The notes below the pieces were generated by a model, which saw nothing but the letters and a program-made list of their open reading frames with translations, was not told the origin of the DNA and did not search any database. Positions 50,122 through 58,233 of a stretch of 64,000 bases of DNA are shown here, piece after piece. Each line of letters starts with the position of its first letter. Position 1 is the stretch's first letter. Position numbers and translations under genes: made by a program. The stretch comes from Clostridia bacterium (GTDB lineage: Bacteria; Bacillota; Clostridia; UMGS1883; UMGS1540), in contig JAFSAU010000002.1 of NCBI GenBank assembly GCA_017442155.1, positions 1 through 64,000 of the forward strand, in the 5' to 3' direction.

Positions 50122-51411
50122 CAAATTTATGTAGTACAGCGGGGGGACACGGTGCGGCGCATCGCAAGCCGTTACGGCGTTTCTTATCAGAGAATTCTGT
50201 CTGACAACGGACTTTCCGCCACAGAACCGCTGGTGGTGGGGCAGGCACTTCTGATACTGTTTCCGGAGGAGGTGTATACTGTGCGACAGGGGGACACCCT
50301 TTCTGCCATTGCCCGAAGCTTTGGTACCACCACCGGGGAGCTCAGGCGGAATAATCCCGAGCTGATTTTAAATCCCACGATTTATCCGGGACAACAGCTG
50401 ACGATTTCCTTTACAGAGGAAAAACGCCGCACACTTTTGGCCGGCGGCTATGCCTATCCCAACATTAACCGGACGACCCTACGCACCACATTGCCGTATC
50501 TGTCCCGTCTGACTGTATTCGGGTACGGTTTTACGGAGGACGGGAATCTCATTGCTATAAACGACCTGCCCCTCATTGAAGCGGCACTTTCGGAAAATGT
50601 GGCACCCTTTATGCTTTTGTCGTCCATCACAGAGAATGGTAATTTCAGCGGCGAACGGGCGTCCCTGCTGTTCCGGAATACAGATCTGCAGAACCGGGTG
50701 CTGGCCTCCGTGATTCAAACGATGCAGAGAAAGGGCTACCAGGGGCTGGATATTGATTTTGAGTACATCCCGAGAGAGGACAGCGAGGGCTTTCTGCGGT
50801 TTCTGGAAAATGCCACCGCGCAGCTGCATGCTGCCGGGTATCCGACGCACGTGGACCTGGCACCGAAAACATATGCCGACCAGCCGGGACTTCTCTATGA
50901 GGCCCACAACTACGGCGCGATAGGCAGTATTGTGGACACAGTGCTTCTGATGACCTACGAATGGGGGTATGCCTACGGTCCGCCCCTGGCCGTAGCACCG
51001 CTGGACCAGGTACGGCAGGTGGTGGAATATGCCGTAACGGAAATTCCCCGGGAAAAAATTCTCATGGGGATCCCCAACTACGGGTACGACTGGACAATAC
51101 CGTACGAGAAGGGGGACCGGGCCGTAAATATCGGAAGTCAGGCTGCTGTACGGCGGGCAGCGCGGTACGGCGCGGAAATTCAGTTTGACGAGGTGGCCGC
51201 ATCGCCCTACTTCTACTACCGGGACGAAAACGGGCGGCGTCATGTGGTCTGGTTTGAAGATATCCGAAGTATTGCGGCGAAATACGACCTTCTGGATGAA
51301 TTCGGACTTTTAGGGAGTGGTTACTGGACAATTATGCGCCCCTTCCGCCAGAACTGGGCGTTTTTGGGAGCGGCCTATAATATCCGGAAGGGCCGTCCTG
51401 CGATAGGCTGA
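50119..51411 (+). CDS. LysM-GH18 spore-lytic enzyme, SleL/YaaH-like
   Basis: The 430-residue enzyme has two LysM domains (YVVQRGDTVRRIASRYGV at 4-47; YTVRQGDTLSAIARSFGTT at 53-97) and a GH18 catalytic domain (about 105-425). The catalytic DxDxE motif is GLDIDFEYIP near residue 210, with MTYEWGY and GIPNYGYDW downstream. There is no signal peptide, typical of spore coat/cortex enzymes deposited from the mother cell. It would act on cortex fragments as N-acetylglucosaminidase. The start is TTG at 50119 with AAGGAAGGTG upstream. This gene indicates a sporulating lineage. Confidence 0.9.
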   Translation: MQIYVVQRGDTVRRIASRYGVSYQRILSDNGLSATEPLVVGQALLILFPEEVYTVRQGDTLSAIARSFGTTTGELRRNNPELILNPTIYPGQQLTISFTEEKRRTLLAGGYAYPNINRTTLRTTLPYLSRLTVFGYGFTEDGNLIAINDLPLIEAALSENVAPFMLLSSITENGNFSGERASLLFRNTDLQNRVLASVIQTMQRKGYQGLDIDFEYIPREDSEGFLRFLENATAQLHAAGYPTHVDLAPKTYADQPGLLYEAHNYGAIGSIVDTVLLMTYEWGYAYGPPLAVAPLDQVRQVVEYAVTEIPREKILMGIPNYGYDWTIPYEKGDRAVNIGSQAAVRRAARYGAEIQFDEVAASPYFYYRDENGRRHVVWFEDIRSIAAKYDLLDEFGLLGSGYWTIMRPFRQNWAFLGAAYNIRKGRPAIG

Positions 51412-51429
51412 AAAATTTTTGAAAAAATC

Positions 51430-51459
51430 TTGACAAAGGGCAGCAGGCGGTGGTATACT
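51430..51459 (+). promoter_or_regulatory. Promoter of the trpB2 leader
   Basis: TTGACA (51430-51435) and TATACT (51454-51459) are separated by 18 bp. The stretch GTGGTATACTAAATTAAA is repeated exactly before the truncated sigma-G gene. Confidence 0.7.
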
Positions 51460-51465
51460 AAATTA

Positions 51466-51564
51466 AATCGGTAAGGAAGAGTAAGTAGGTCCTGCCCCTT
51501 TTCCGGGAGAGAGCCGAAGAAGATTTGCTCCTGTCCCAGCAATGCGTGGGACAGGAGTTTTTGT
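51466..51564 (+). promoter_or_regulatory. Leader resembling a truncated T-box riboswitch with terminator
   Basis: The leader has AAGAGTAAGTAGG (near 51476-51488) and GGGAGAGAGCCG (51505-51516), the conserved AGUA and AGAGAGC elements of T-box Stem I. The usual GGUUGGUGU hairpin, specifier loop and GGGUGGNACCGCG antiterminator are missing. An 11-bp terminator, CTCCTGTCCCA/TGGGACAGGAG (51528-51557), then TTTTTGTTTTT, follows directly. Trp T-boxes often control trpB-type genes, which fits the position. It may be a remnant or a minimised leader. Confidence 0.42.
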
Positions 51565-51618
51565 TTTTGTCTTGTGGAAAAAGCCGTTTTACGCAAAACA
51601 AAGAAAGGAGAAAGAAAA

Positions 51619-52986
51619 ATGGAAAAAATCCCCTATAAAATCTATCTGGAAGAAAAGGAGATGCCGAAGGCCTGGTATAACGTGCGGGCCGATATGAAAA
51701 ATAAACCCGCACCGCTCTTAAATCCTGCGACACTCCAGCCAATGACGGCGGAAGAGCTTTCCGGCGTATTCTGTGAAGAGCTGGTGCGGCAGGAGCTGGA
51801 TGACAGTACAGCCTATATTCCGATTCCTGACGAAATCCGGGATTTTTATAAAATGTACCGTCCTTCTCCTCTCGTCCGGGCATATTGCCTGGAGAAGAAG
51901 CTGGACACACCTGCCAGAATCTATTATAAATTTGAAGGGAATAACACCAGCGGCAGTCATAAGCTGAATTCCGCGATTGCACAGGCCTACTATGCAAAAA
52001 AGCAGGGGCTTCGCGGTGTGACAACGGAAACGGGTGCCGGGCAGTGGGGGACAGCACTTTCCATGGCCTGCTCCTATTTTGACCTGGATTGCCGGGTATA
52101 TATGGTAAAGGTTTCCTACGAGCAAAAGCCGTTCCGCCGGGAGGTCATGCGTACCTACGGCGCATCCGTAACCCCCTCACCGTCCATGGAAACCGAAGTG
52201 GGCAAGCGGATTTTAGCGGCCCATCCGGGTACAACCGGAAGCCTGGGCTGTGCCATTTCCGAAGCCGTGGAAGCGGCCTCGGTACGGGAAGGATACCGGT
52301 ATGTGCTGGGCAGTGTTTTAAATCAGGTGCTTCTGCATCAGTCTGTTATCGGTCTGGAAACAAAGGCGGCACTGGATAAATATGATATCCGGCCCGATAT
52401 GATTATCGGCTGTGCCGGCGGCGGCTCGAACCTGGGCGGTCTGATTTCTCCCTTCGTGGGCGAAAAGCTCCGGGGGGAAGCGGACTACCGCCTTATCGCG
52501 GTTGAGCCTGCATCCTGCCCCACGCTGACGCGAGGCAAGTATGCCTATGATTTCTGCGATACGGGCATGGTCTGCCCGCTGGCGAAGATGTACACCTTAG
52601 GCAGTGGATTTATCCCGTCCTCCAGTCATGCCGGAGGGCTTCGGTATCACGGCATGAACTCCACGCTTTCCCAGCTGTATGCCGACGGGGTGATGGAAGC
52701 GGTTTCTGTGGAGCAGACGTCCGTATTTGAAGCGGCACAGCAGTTTGCCCGCATTGAAGGGATTCTGCCTGCGCCCGAGAGCAGCCATGCAATTCGTGTG
52801 GCCATTGACGAGGCACTCCGGTGCAAGGAAACGGGAGAGGAAAAAACCATCGTGTTCGGTCTTACCGGAACGGGCTACTTTGATATGGTGGCATATGCGA
52901 AATATAATGACGGTGAAATGCAGGATTTTATTCCCTCCGATGCCGATATTGCGGCCGCACTTTCCAAACTTCCGGAGGTGGAATAA
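51619..52986 (+). CDS. trpB2: Tryptophan synthase beta-like protein, TrpB2 type
   Basis: The 455-residue PLP enzyme would condense indole with serine to tryptophan. The longer N-terminus and internal sequence match the TrpB2 class, not classical TrpB. Visible are YKFEGNNTSGSHKLNSAIAQ with the PLP-binding Lys, TETGAGQWGTALSMAC, the phosphate-binding GCAGGGSNLGG and a C-terminal FGLTGTGYFDM. No trpA is adjacent, so it probably salvages free indole. The ATG at 51619 has GAAAGGAG upstream. The leader suggests past or present tryptophan control. Confidence 0.9.
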   Translation: MEKIPYKIYLEEKEMPKAWYNVRADMKNKPAPLLNPATLQPMTAEELSGVFCEELVRQELDDSTAYIPIPDEIRDFYKMYRPSPLVRAYCLEKKLDTPARIYYKFEGNNTSGSHKLNSAIAQAYYAKKQGLRGVTTETGAGQWGTALSMACSYFDLDCRVYMVKVSYEQKPFRREVMRTYGASVTPSPSMETEVGKRILAAHPGTTGSLGCAISEAVEAASVREGYRYVLGSVLNQVLLHQSVIGLETKAALDKYDIRPDMIIGCAGGGSNLGGLISPFVGEKLRGEADYRLIAVEPASCPTLTRGKYAYDFCDTGMVCPLAKMYTLGSGFIPSSSHAGGLRYHGMNSTLSQLYADGVMEAVSVEQTSVFEAAQQFARIEGILPAPESSHAIRVAIDEALRCKETGEEKTIVFGLTGTGYFDMVAYAKYNDGEMQDFIPSDADIAAALSKLPEVE

Positions 52987-52993
52987 AAAAAGC

Positions 52994-53022
52994 TTTACTT
53001 TTATGGGAAAGTTTAGTATAAT
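52994..53022 (+). promoter_or_regulatory. Promoter of uxaC
   Basis: -35 TTTACT (52994-52999), 17 bp, -10 TATAAT (53017-53022), 30 bp upstream of the uxaC ATG. Confidence 0.6.
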
Positions 53023-53051
53023 ATAAGAAAAGATTTTTAGGAGGAAACGAT

Positions 53052-54446
53052 ATGAAACCGTTTATGGACAAGGATTTTCTGCTGGAAACGGAAGTGGCGC
53101 AGAAGCTGTACCATGAATATGCGGCCAAGATGCCCATTATCGACTATCACTGCCACTTAAATCCCAAGGAAATCTGCGAGGACAGACATTTTAAGAACAT
53201 TACTGAAATTATGCTGGGCGGCGACCATTATAAGTGGCGCGCCATGCGCTCCAACGGCATTGATGAATCCTACATGACAGGAGACAAGCCGGATTTTGAA
53301 AAGTTCGAGGCCTTTGCTTCCACTTTAAAATATGCCATCGGCAATCCGCTTTTTCACTGGACACATCTGGAACTCCAGCGTTTCTTTGGCATCGAAGAGA
53401 TTTTAAGCGAAAAGTCCGCAAAGGATATTTACGAAAAAGCAAACAAAATGATTGCTTCCGACGGTTTTTCCGCAAGAGGCTTAATCAAGCAGTCCAACGT
53501 TGAAATTATCTGTACAACAGATGATCCTCTCGATACGCTGGAATACCATATCGAGCTGAAAAAGCAGAATGATTTCAAGGTTCTGCCCACCTTCCGTCCC
53601 GATAAGGCGGTCAACTGCGAGCTGGAAACCTTTATTCCTTATATTCGCGACCTTGCAGAGCTTTGCAATACGAAAATTGAGGATGTGGATGCACTATGCG
53701 CCGCTCTCCTTGAAAGAATCAACTTCTTTGACAGCGTAGGTTGCCGCCTTTCCGACCATGCGCTTGCAGGCGTGCCCTTCCGCAAGCCCAATAAGGATGA
53801 AGCCAATGCCGCCTTTAAGAAAGCTATGGCAGGGGATGCGCTCACAGAAGATGAAATCAACGCATATAAAACCTATATGCTCCTCTTCTTTGCAGAAGAA
53901 TATCACAGCCGTGATTGGACCATGCAACTCCATATCGGTGCACTCCGCAATAATAACACACGGATGTACAAAAAGCTCGGCCCCGACACAGGCTTTGACT
54001 CCATCGACGACAAGAACATTGCGGCACCCTTGGCGGCTCTTCTTGATGTATGTAACGGTAACGGCAAACTGCCGAAGACTATTTTGTACACACTCAATCC
54101 CAAGGACAATTATGTTCTCGGCACAATGCTGGGTAATTTCCAGGGTACGGAAGCCCCGTCGAAGATTCAGTTCGGCTCCGGCTGGTGGTTCAATGACCAG
54201 CGGGACGGCATGGTACAGCAGATGCGCGCTCTGGCAAACCTGGGACTGCTCGGCCGCTTCGTCGGTATGCTGACGGATTCAAGAAGCTTTATGTCCTATC
54301 CGCGGCATGAGTACTTCCGCCGCATTATGTGTAACCTTATCGGCGGCTGGGTCGAAAACGGCGAATATCCTGCCGATTTCGATGCACTGGGCGAAATTGT
54401 TACCGGTATCAGCTATTATAACGCAAAGAATTTCTTTAAGTTTTAA
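53052..54446 (+). CDS. uxaC: Glucuronate (uronate) isomerase
   Basis: The 464-residue amidohydrolase-fold enzyme interconverts D-glucuronate and D-fructuronate, and galacturonate and tagaturonate, at the start of hexuronate catabolism. The N-terminal KMPIIDYHCHLNPKEIC gives metal-binding HCH; HTHLELQRFFGI, CTTDDPLDTLEYH, WTMQLHIGALRNNN and LTDSRSFMSYPRHEYFRR are diagnostic. Length is normal. GAGGAAACG precedes the ATG. No other uronate genes are next to it; it appears monocistronic with its own promoter and a downstream hairpin. Confidence 0.95.
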   Translation: MKPFMDKDFLLETEVAQKLYHEYAAKMPIIDYHCHLNPKEICEDRHFKNITEIMLGGDHYKWRAMRSNGIDESYMTGDKPDFEKFEAFASTLKYAIGNPLFHWTHLELQRFFGIEEILSEKSAKDIYEKANKMIASDGFSARGLIKQSNVEIICTTDDPLDTLEYHIELKKQNDFKVLPTFRPDKAVNCELETFIPYIRDLAELCNTKIEDVDALCAALLERINFFDSVGCRLSDHALAGVPFRKPNKDEANAAFKKAMAGDALTEDEINAYKTYMLLFFAEEYHSRDWTMQLHIGALRNNNTRMYKKLGPDTGFDSIDDKNIAAPLAALLDVCNGNGKLPKTILYTLNPKDNYVLGTMLGNFQGTEAPSKIQFGSGWWFNDQRDGMVQQMRALANLGLLGRFVGMLTDSRSFMSYPRHEYFRRIMCNLIGGWVENGEYPADFDALGEIVTGISYYNAKNFFKF

Positions 54447-54479
54447 AAACAGCGCAGAGAAGCGCGAAATCTTGTTTTA

Positions 54480-54528
54480 AACCGACCCCCCAATTGATAG
54501 ATTTTTGGTCTGACTTTTGGGGGTCGGT
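54480..54528 (+). terminator. Hairpin after uxaC
   Basis: ACCGACCCCCCAA pairs with TTGGGGGTCGGT across about 20 bases; TCATTATA follows. A similar ACCGACCTCC/GGAGGTCGGT hairpin occurs after ddh at 56.3 kb. Confidence 0.55.
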
Positions 54529-54639
54529 TCATTATACGGGGGTTTATTTTTGTAGTAGTCAGTACCATTGATAAAACCGGCGGCTTCAACGCATAATTTC
54601 TCAAATTTTCAAAATTTTTCCATTTTTTTGAAAAAAGTA

Positions 54640-54668
54640 TTGCTTTTTTTTCCAATATATGGTATTAT
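54640..54668 (+). promoter_or_regulatory. Promoter of the structured RNA/abrB unit
   Basis: -35 TTGCTT (54640-54645), 17 bp, -10 TATTAT (54663-54668). The expected start falls at the first base of the structured element. Confidence 0.6.
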
Positions 54669-54671
54669 AGT

Positions 54672-54857
54672 GTTGTCACATTCACGTGGGCGTATTTTTA
54701 CGTCCTTTATACAAAGAAACAGTGTACGCTTAGGCAAAAGCGTACGCTCTGATTTCTTATACTGTTTCTTTGTAACAAATAAGTGAGTGTGACAACTTTC
54801 AATCAGAGATGCTACGTTTTTCGGTGTGTCTCTGCATTGCAAGGGACACACTTTTTT
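54672..54857 (+). ncRNA. Structured leader RNA or small RNA upstream of abrB
   Basis: A closing stem GTTGTCACATTCAC / GTGAGTGTGACAAC (54672-54685 / 54783-54796) encloses two hairpins. One is a short GGCGTA/TACG stem (about 54688-54705). The other is a long arm ACAAAGAAACAGT / ACTGTTTCTTTGT (54711-54723 / 54761-54773) continuing into GTACGCTT/AAGCGTAC (54724-54731 / 54738-54745). An intrinsic terminator GTGTGTC/GACACAC (54824-54851) with six Ts follows, 24 bp before the abrB start. Layout fits a regulatory leader or a free small RNA. No known riboswitch class was recognised. Confidence 0.6.
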
Positions 54858-54880
54858 ATTTACGGAAAGGAGCAAGAGGT

Positions 54881-55123
54881 ATGCAGGAATTGGGAATAAT
54901 TCGCAAAATGGAGGATAACGGTCGGGTGGTGATTCCCGCCGAAGTCCGGAGGGAGATGAAATGGGATCATTATACCCCGCTGGAGCTTTTTTACGACCGG
55001 GGCGGTGTTCTTCTGCGGACATACGAAAAGTCTTGTACTTTCTGCGACAGCAAGGACACCGTGCAGCTTTTTGAAAATAAACCCATTTGCCAAAGCTGTA
55101 TCGATCGCCTGAAAAAAATATAA
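54881..55123 (+). CDS. AbrB/SpoVT-family transcriptional regulator with zinc ribbon
   Basis: The 80-residue protein starts MQELGIIRKM (AAAGGAGCAAGAGGT upstream). The N-terminal SpoVT-AbrB swapped-hairpin domain shows NGRVVIPAEVRREMKW and LELFYDRGGVLLRTYE. A C-terminal ribbon with CTFCDSKD and CQSCIDRL adds a metal site. It is likely a transition-state type DNA-binding regulator, probably dimeric. Expression is likely affected by the terminator in the leader. Confidence 0.88.
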   Translation: MQELGIIRKMEDNGRVVIPAEVRREMKWDHYTPLELFYDRGGVLLRTYEKSCTFCDSKDTVQLFENKPICQSCIDRLKKI

Positions 55124-55130
55124 CATGACC

Positions 55131-55150
55131 TGCAGGGCTGACGCCCTGCA
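55131..55150. terminator. Hairpin between abrB and the convergent dehydratase gene
   Basis: GCAGGGC and GCCCTGC pair around TGAC. There is no clear T-run, so termination strength is uncertain. Confidence 0.4.
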
Positions 55151-55217
55151 AAACCGACAAATCAAAAGGATTGAAATTTGGCAAGTTTATGGCATATTGT
55201 GTTCGAGACTTACTGCA

Positions 55218-56237
55218 CTATCTCATTTGCTCCCGGATAAAATGCGTGGAGCGGAGCTTTTCCATGAGTGCATCGGCAGAGAGCTGACGGGCAGAATCGG
55301 AATTGAATTCTGCGGCGGGGCCGGAGGGAATACCGCCGTCGCCGTTATCGTAATTGAGATTCCGCAAATCGGCAGGAACCCGGTAAAAATCCCCTACATC
55401 GACAGCCCGCGCGCTTTCCTCCTCTGTCAGAAGCGTTTCGTACCGTTTTTCCCCGTGCCGCCGGCCGATAACGCGGATTTTCGTGCTGTCGCCGCCGAAC
55501 AGACGGCATAACGCCTCCGCATGGGTCCCCACGGATGCGGCCGGGGCCTTCTGCACCAGAATATCACCGCTTTCCCCTTTTTCAAAGGCGAATAAAACCA
55601 AATCCACGGCTTCTTCCAGCGTCATAACAAACCGGGTCATGGCCGGGTCTGTAACGGTCAGGGCTTCGCCGGACCGCATTTGCCGGAGCCACAGCGGAAT
55701 CACCGAGCCGTCCGAGCACAGCACGTTTCCGTATCGGGTACAGCAAATGGCTGTTTTTTCGGGTGAAACCGTCCGCGCGAGGCTCACCGCCACCTTTTCC
55801 ATCAGCACCTTTGTGGCACCCATGGCACTAACCGGATAGGCCGCCTTATCAGTGGAGAGACAGATAACCTTCCGCACACCGCTCTCGATGGCGGCCGTAA
55901 GTACATTCTCCGTGCCCATTACGTTGGTTTTTACCGCCTCTATGGGGAAAAACTCGCAGGAGGGTACCTGCTTCAGTGCCGCCGCATGAAAAACATAGTC
56001 TACGCCATGCATGGCATGCTTCACGCTCTGTACATCCCGGACGTCACCGATATAAAACCGGAGTTTGTCTGCGTGCGCAGATGTCGCCTGGTATTCGTGG
56101 CGCATCGCGTCCTGCTTTTTCTCATCTCTGGAAAACACGCGGATTTCGCCGATATCCGTTTCAAGAAGCCGCCGCAATACCGCATTGCCGAAAGAACCGG
56201 TGCCGCCGGTAATCAGCAGGGTTTTATTTTTGAACAT
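55218..56237 (-). CDS. CapD/FlaA1-like UDP-sugar 4,6-dehydratase
   Basis: The 339-residue short-chain dehydrogenase uses NAD(P) to dehydrate UDP-N-acetylhexosamine. Visible are the Rossmann motif ITGGTGSFGNAVLRRLL, IGDVRDVQSVKHAM, HAAALKQVPSCEFFP and STDKAAYPVSAMGATK, where the usual Tyr of YxxxK is Met as in this subfamily. CTRYGNVLCSDGSVIPLW is diagnostic. There is no membrane domain, so it is the short soluble type. It would feed surface polysaccharide or flagellar glycan synthesis. Exact product stereochemistry cannot be read. Confidence 0.87.
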   Translation of the reverse strand: MFKNKTLLITGGTGSFGNAVLRRLLETDIGEIRVFSRDEKKQDAMRHEYQATSAHADKLRFYIGDVRDVQSVKHAMHGVDYVFHAAALKQVPSCEFFPIEAVKTNVMGTENVLTAAIESGVRKVICLSTDKAAYPVSAMGATKVLMEKVAVSLARTVSPEKTAICCTRYGNVLCSDGSVIPLWLRQMRSGEALTVTDPAMTRFVMTLEEAVDLVLFAFEKGESGDILVQKAPAASVGTHAEALCRLFGGDSTKIRVIGRRHGEKRYETLLTEEESARAVDVGDFYRVPADLRNLNYDNGDGGIPSGPAAEFNSDSARQLSADALMEKLRSTHFIREQMR

Positions 56238-56280
56238 ACTTGTTTCTCTCCTATGCTTTTTCTGAATTTTATACCGAAAA

Positions 56281-56322
56281 ACCGACCTCCTGAATGGTAG
56301 AAGTGCCGTTTGGGAGGTCGGT
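56281..56322 (-). terminator. Hairpin after ddh
   Basis: ACCGACCTCC pairs with GGAGGTCGGT over about 20 loop bases; minus-strand TTTTTCGG follows. It separates the ddh operon from the dehydratase gene. Confidence 0.6.
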
Positions 56323-56370
56323 CCGTTTCAGGCCTGTACTTTGTTCCGGTAAGGTATAAGTCTTACTGCA

Positions 56371-57339
56371 CTACAGAAGCTGTTTCCGCAATGCGGCACC
56401 GTCCATCGGGCTGAGATATGCCGGCGGCACATCGAATACGGTTTTACAGCCTGTCGTTCCTTCCTGCTGCATCCGGTATGCCGCGCGGGCATAGGCGCAA
56501 AGGACGGACGAGGTAAAGGCAGGATTGGATTCCAGCCGCAGGGAATATTCCACGGTATGCTTTGTGCCGTCCCCGGCTGTGCCGGTGCGGATAACCACGC
56601 CGCCGTGGGGCAGACCGCTGTGGTTTGCTGCCAGCTCTTCGGCGGAAATGAAATGCACGGTGGTGTCGTAATCGGCAAAATAGTTGGGCATTTCCACAAT
56701 TTCCTTTTCAATACGGGCAAGGTCCGCGCCTTCTTTTGCTACCACGAAGCATTCACGGGTATGCTTTTCACGGGTGGAAAGCTCCGGGCTTTTGCCGCTT
56801 CGCACGGCTTTTAGTGCGGCTTCCACAGGAACAGTGTACTGCCGTGCGTCCAGAACGCCGTCAATTCTCCGGATAGCGTCGGAGTGTCCCTGGCTTACAC
56901 CCTTCCCCCAGAAGGTGTAGTCGGTTCCGTCGGGCAGTACGGCACCGGCATACAGCCGGTTTAAAGAAAACAACCCCGGATCCCAGCCTACAGAAATAAT
57001 ACCCACATGGCCGCTTTCTCCGGCCGCTTTATCTACGTTTTCAAAATGTACGGGAATTTTAGCATGGGTGTCAAAGCTGTCCACCACGTTAAAGTGTGCG
57101 GCCAGGGCCGGCGTTTGCTCCGGCAAATCTGTTGCACTGCCGCCGCAGAGAATCATCACATCAATTTTATCCTGCATGGAGAGCGCATCTTCTGCGCGAT
57201 ATACAGGTGCTTTCGCCTGTACCGTTTTGGGGTCCCGCCGGGTGAATACACCCACAAGCTCCATGTCCGGGCACTGGGTTACAGCGTTTTCTACGCCACG
57301 GCCCAGGTTGCCGTAGCCGTAAATACCGATTTTAATCAT
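56371..57339 (-). CDS. ddh: meso-Diaminopimelate D-dehydrogenase
   Basis: The 322-residue NADPH enzyme makes meso-DAP directly from tetrahydrodipicolinate for lysine and peptidoglycan. The N-terminal GIYGYGNLGRGVENAV binds NADPH. LCGGSATDLPEQTPALAAHFN, VVDSFDTHAKIPVHF, GWDPGLFSLNRLYA and WGKGVSQGHSDAIRRIDGV are diagnostic. Length is standard. It lies 6 bp after the DMT transporter gene and is the last gene of a three-gene operon. Confidence 0.95.
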   Translation of the reverse strand: MIKIGIYGYGNLGRGVENAVTQCPDMELVGVFTRRDPKTVQAKAPVYRAEDALSMQDKIDVMILCGGSATDLPEQTPALAAHFNVVDSFDTHAKIPVHFENVDKAAGESGHVGIISVGWDPGLFSLNRLYAGAVLPDGTDYTFWGKGVSQGHSDAIRRIDGVLDARQYTVPVEAALKAVRSGKSPELSTREKHTRECFVVAKEGADLARIEKEIVEMPNYFADYDTTVHFISAEELAANHSGLPHGGVVIRTGTAGDGTKHTVEYSLRLESNPAFTSSVLCAYARAAYRMQQEGTTGCKTVFDVPPAYLSPMDGAALRKQLL

Positions 57340-57345
57340 TGCACA

Positions 57346-58233
57346 TCAAACCTTTCTGTTTTGTAATATGGGTAACTGAGATAATAAAATTGCACCAAAG
57401 GTAATCAGACAGCCCCACAGCTCCCGCGCGGTGAAGCTTTCTCCCATAAGAAGCCAGCCGCCGAGAAGTGCGAAAACGGATTCGAGACTGCAAATCAGTG
57501 CCGCGGAGGTGGGGTCGGTATCCTTTTGCGCCAGAATCTGCAGTGTGTAGGCCACGCCGCTGGACAGAATACCGGTGTATAAAATGGGGACCAGTGATGC
57601 CGTAATATAGGACAGACGAATCTCTTCCGTCAGGAATGCTGCCACGAGCGCACAGAAACCAGTTACGAAAAATTGCAGGCAGGACATACGCACGCAGTCC
57701 ACCTGCGGCGCAAAACGGTCAATAACGATAATATGTACGGTAAAGAGAATGGCACAGCCCAGAAGCAGAGCATCCCCCTTTGAAACGGAGAAAGAAGTAC
57801 TGTCCATGCACAGAAGGTACATTCCGAAAAGAGCCAGTACCACGCTGAGCCATGTGACAATGCTGGTTTTCTTTCTGAAAAAGAGACCGAAAACCGGTAC
57901 CAGTACCACATAAAGGGCTGTAATAAAACCTGCCTTTCCTGCTCCGGAGCCCACAATCCCCAGCTGCTGGAGAGAGGACGCCGCAAACAGGACAAGCCCG
58001 CAGCAGATGCCGCCGGCAAGGGGCCATTTACACTCCTCCCTAGATTTGCCGCTTTTTTTATCCATCAGGGAAATCACGGGCAGGAGCACCAGCCCGCCTA
58101 TGAGCATACGCACCCCGTTAAAAAGAAACGGGCCGCAGGTTTCCATGCCGCTGCTCTGGGCCACAAAGGCCATGCCCCAGATAAACGCCGCGAGCAGAAG
58201 CAGGAGGTTGGCCCGCATTTTTTTATTTTGCAT
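57346..58233 (-). CDS. EamA/DMT-family transporter
   Basis: The 295-residue membrane protein has about ten transmembrane helices in two EamA halves (LLLLLAAFIWGMAFVAQSSG at the start, ISYITASLVPILYTGILSSG and LICSLESVFALLGGWLL in the second half). Such proteins export or import amino acids or other small metabolites. The gene overlaps the synthase gene upstream by 11 bp and precedes ddh, so the substrate may be an amino acid linked to the synthase or to DAP/lysine metabolism; this is inference. Confidence 0.88.
   Translation of the reverse strand: MQNKKMRANLLLLLAAFIWGMAFVAQSSGMETCGPFLFNGVRMLIGGLVLLPVISLMDKKSGKSREECKWPLAGGICCGLVLFAASSLQQLGIVGSGAGKAGFITALYVVLVPVFGLFFRKKTSIVTWLSVVLALFGMYLLCMDSTSFSVSKGDALLLGCAILFTVHIIVIDRFAPQVDCVRMSCLQFFVTGFCALVAAFLTEEIRLSYITASLVPILYTGILSSGVAYTLQILAQKDTDPTSAALICSLESVFALLGGWLLMGESFTARELWGCLITFGAILLSQLPILQNRKV

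Noticed and set aside
50479-51243. 254-residue minus-strand frame opposite the SleL-like gene
   Set aside because: No ribosome site; the plus strand encodes intact LysM and GH18 domains.
53758-54273. 171-residue frame overlapping uxaC in another plus-strand frame
   Set aside because: It lies fully inside uxaC, whose frame is intact and diagnostic.
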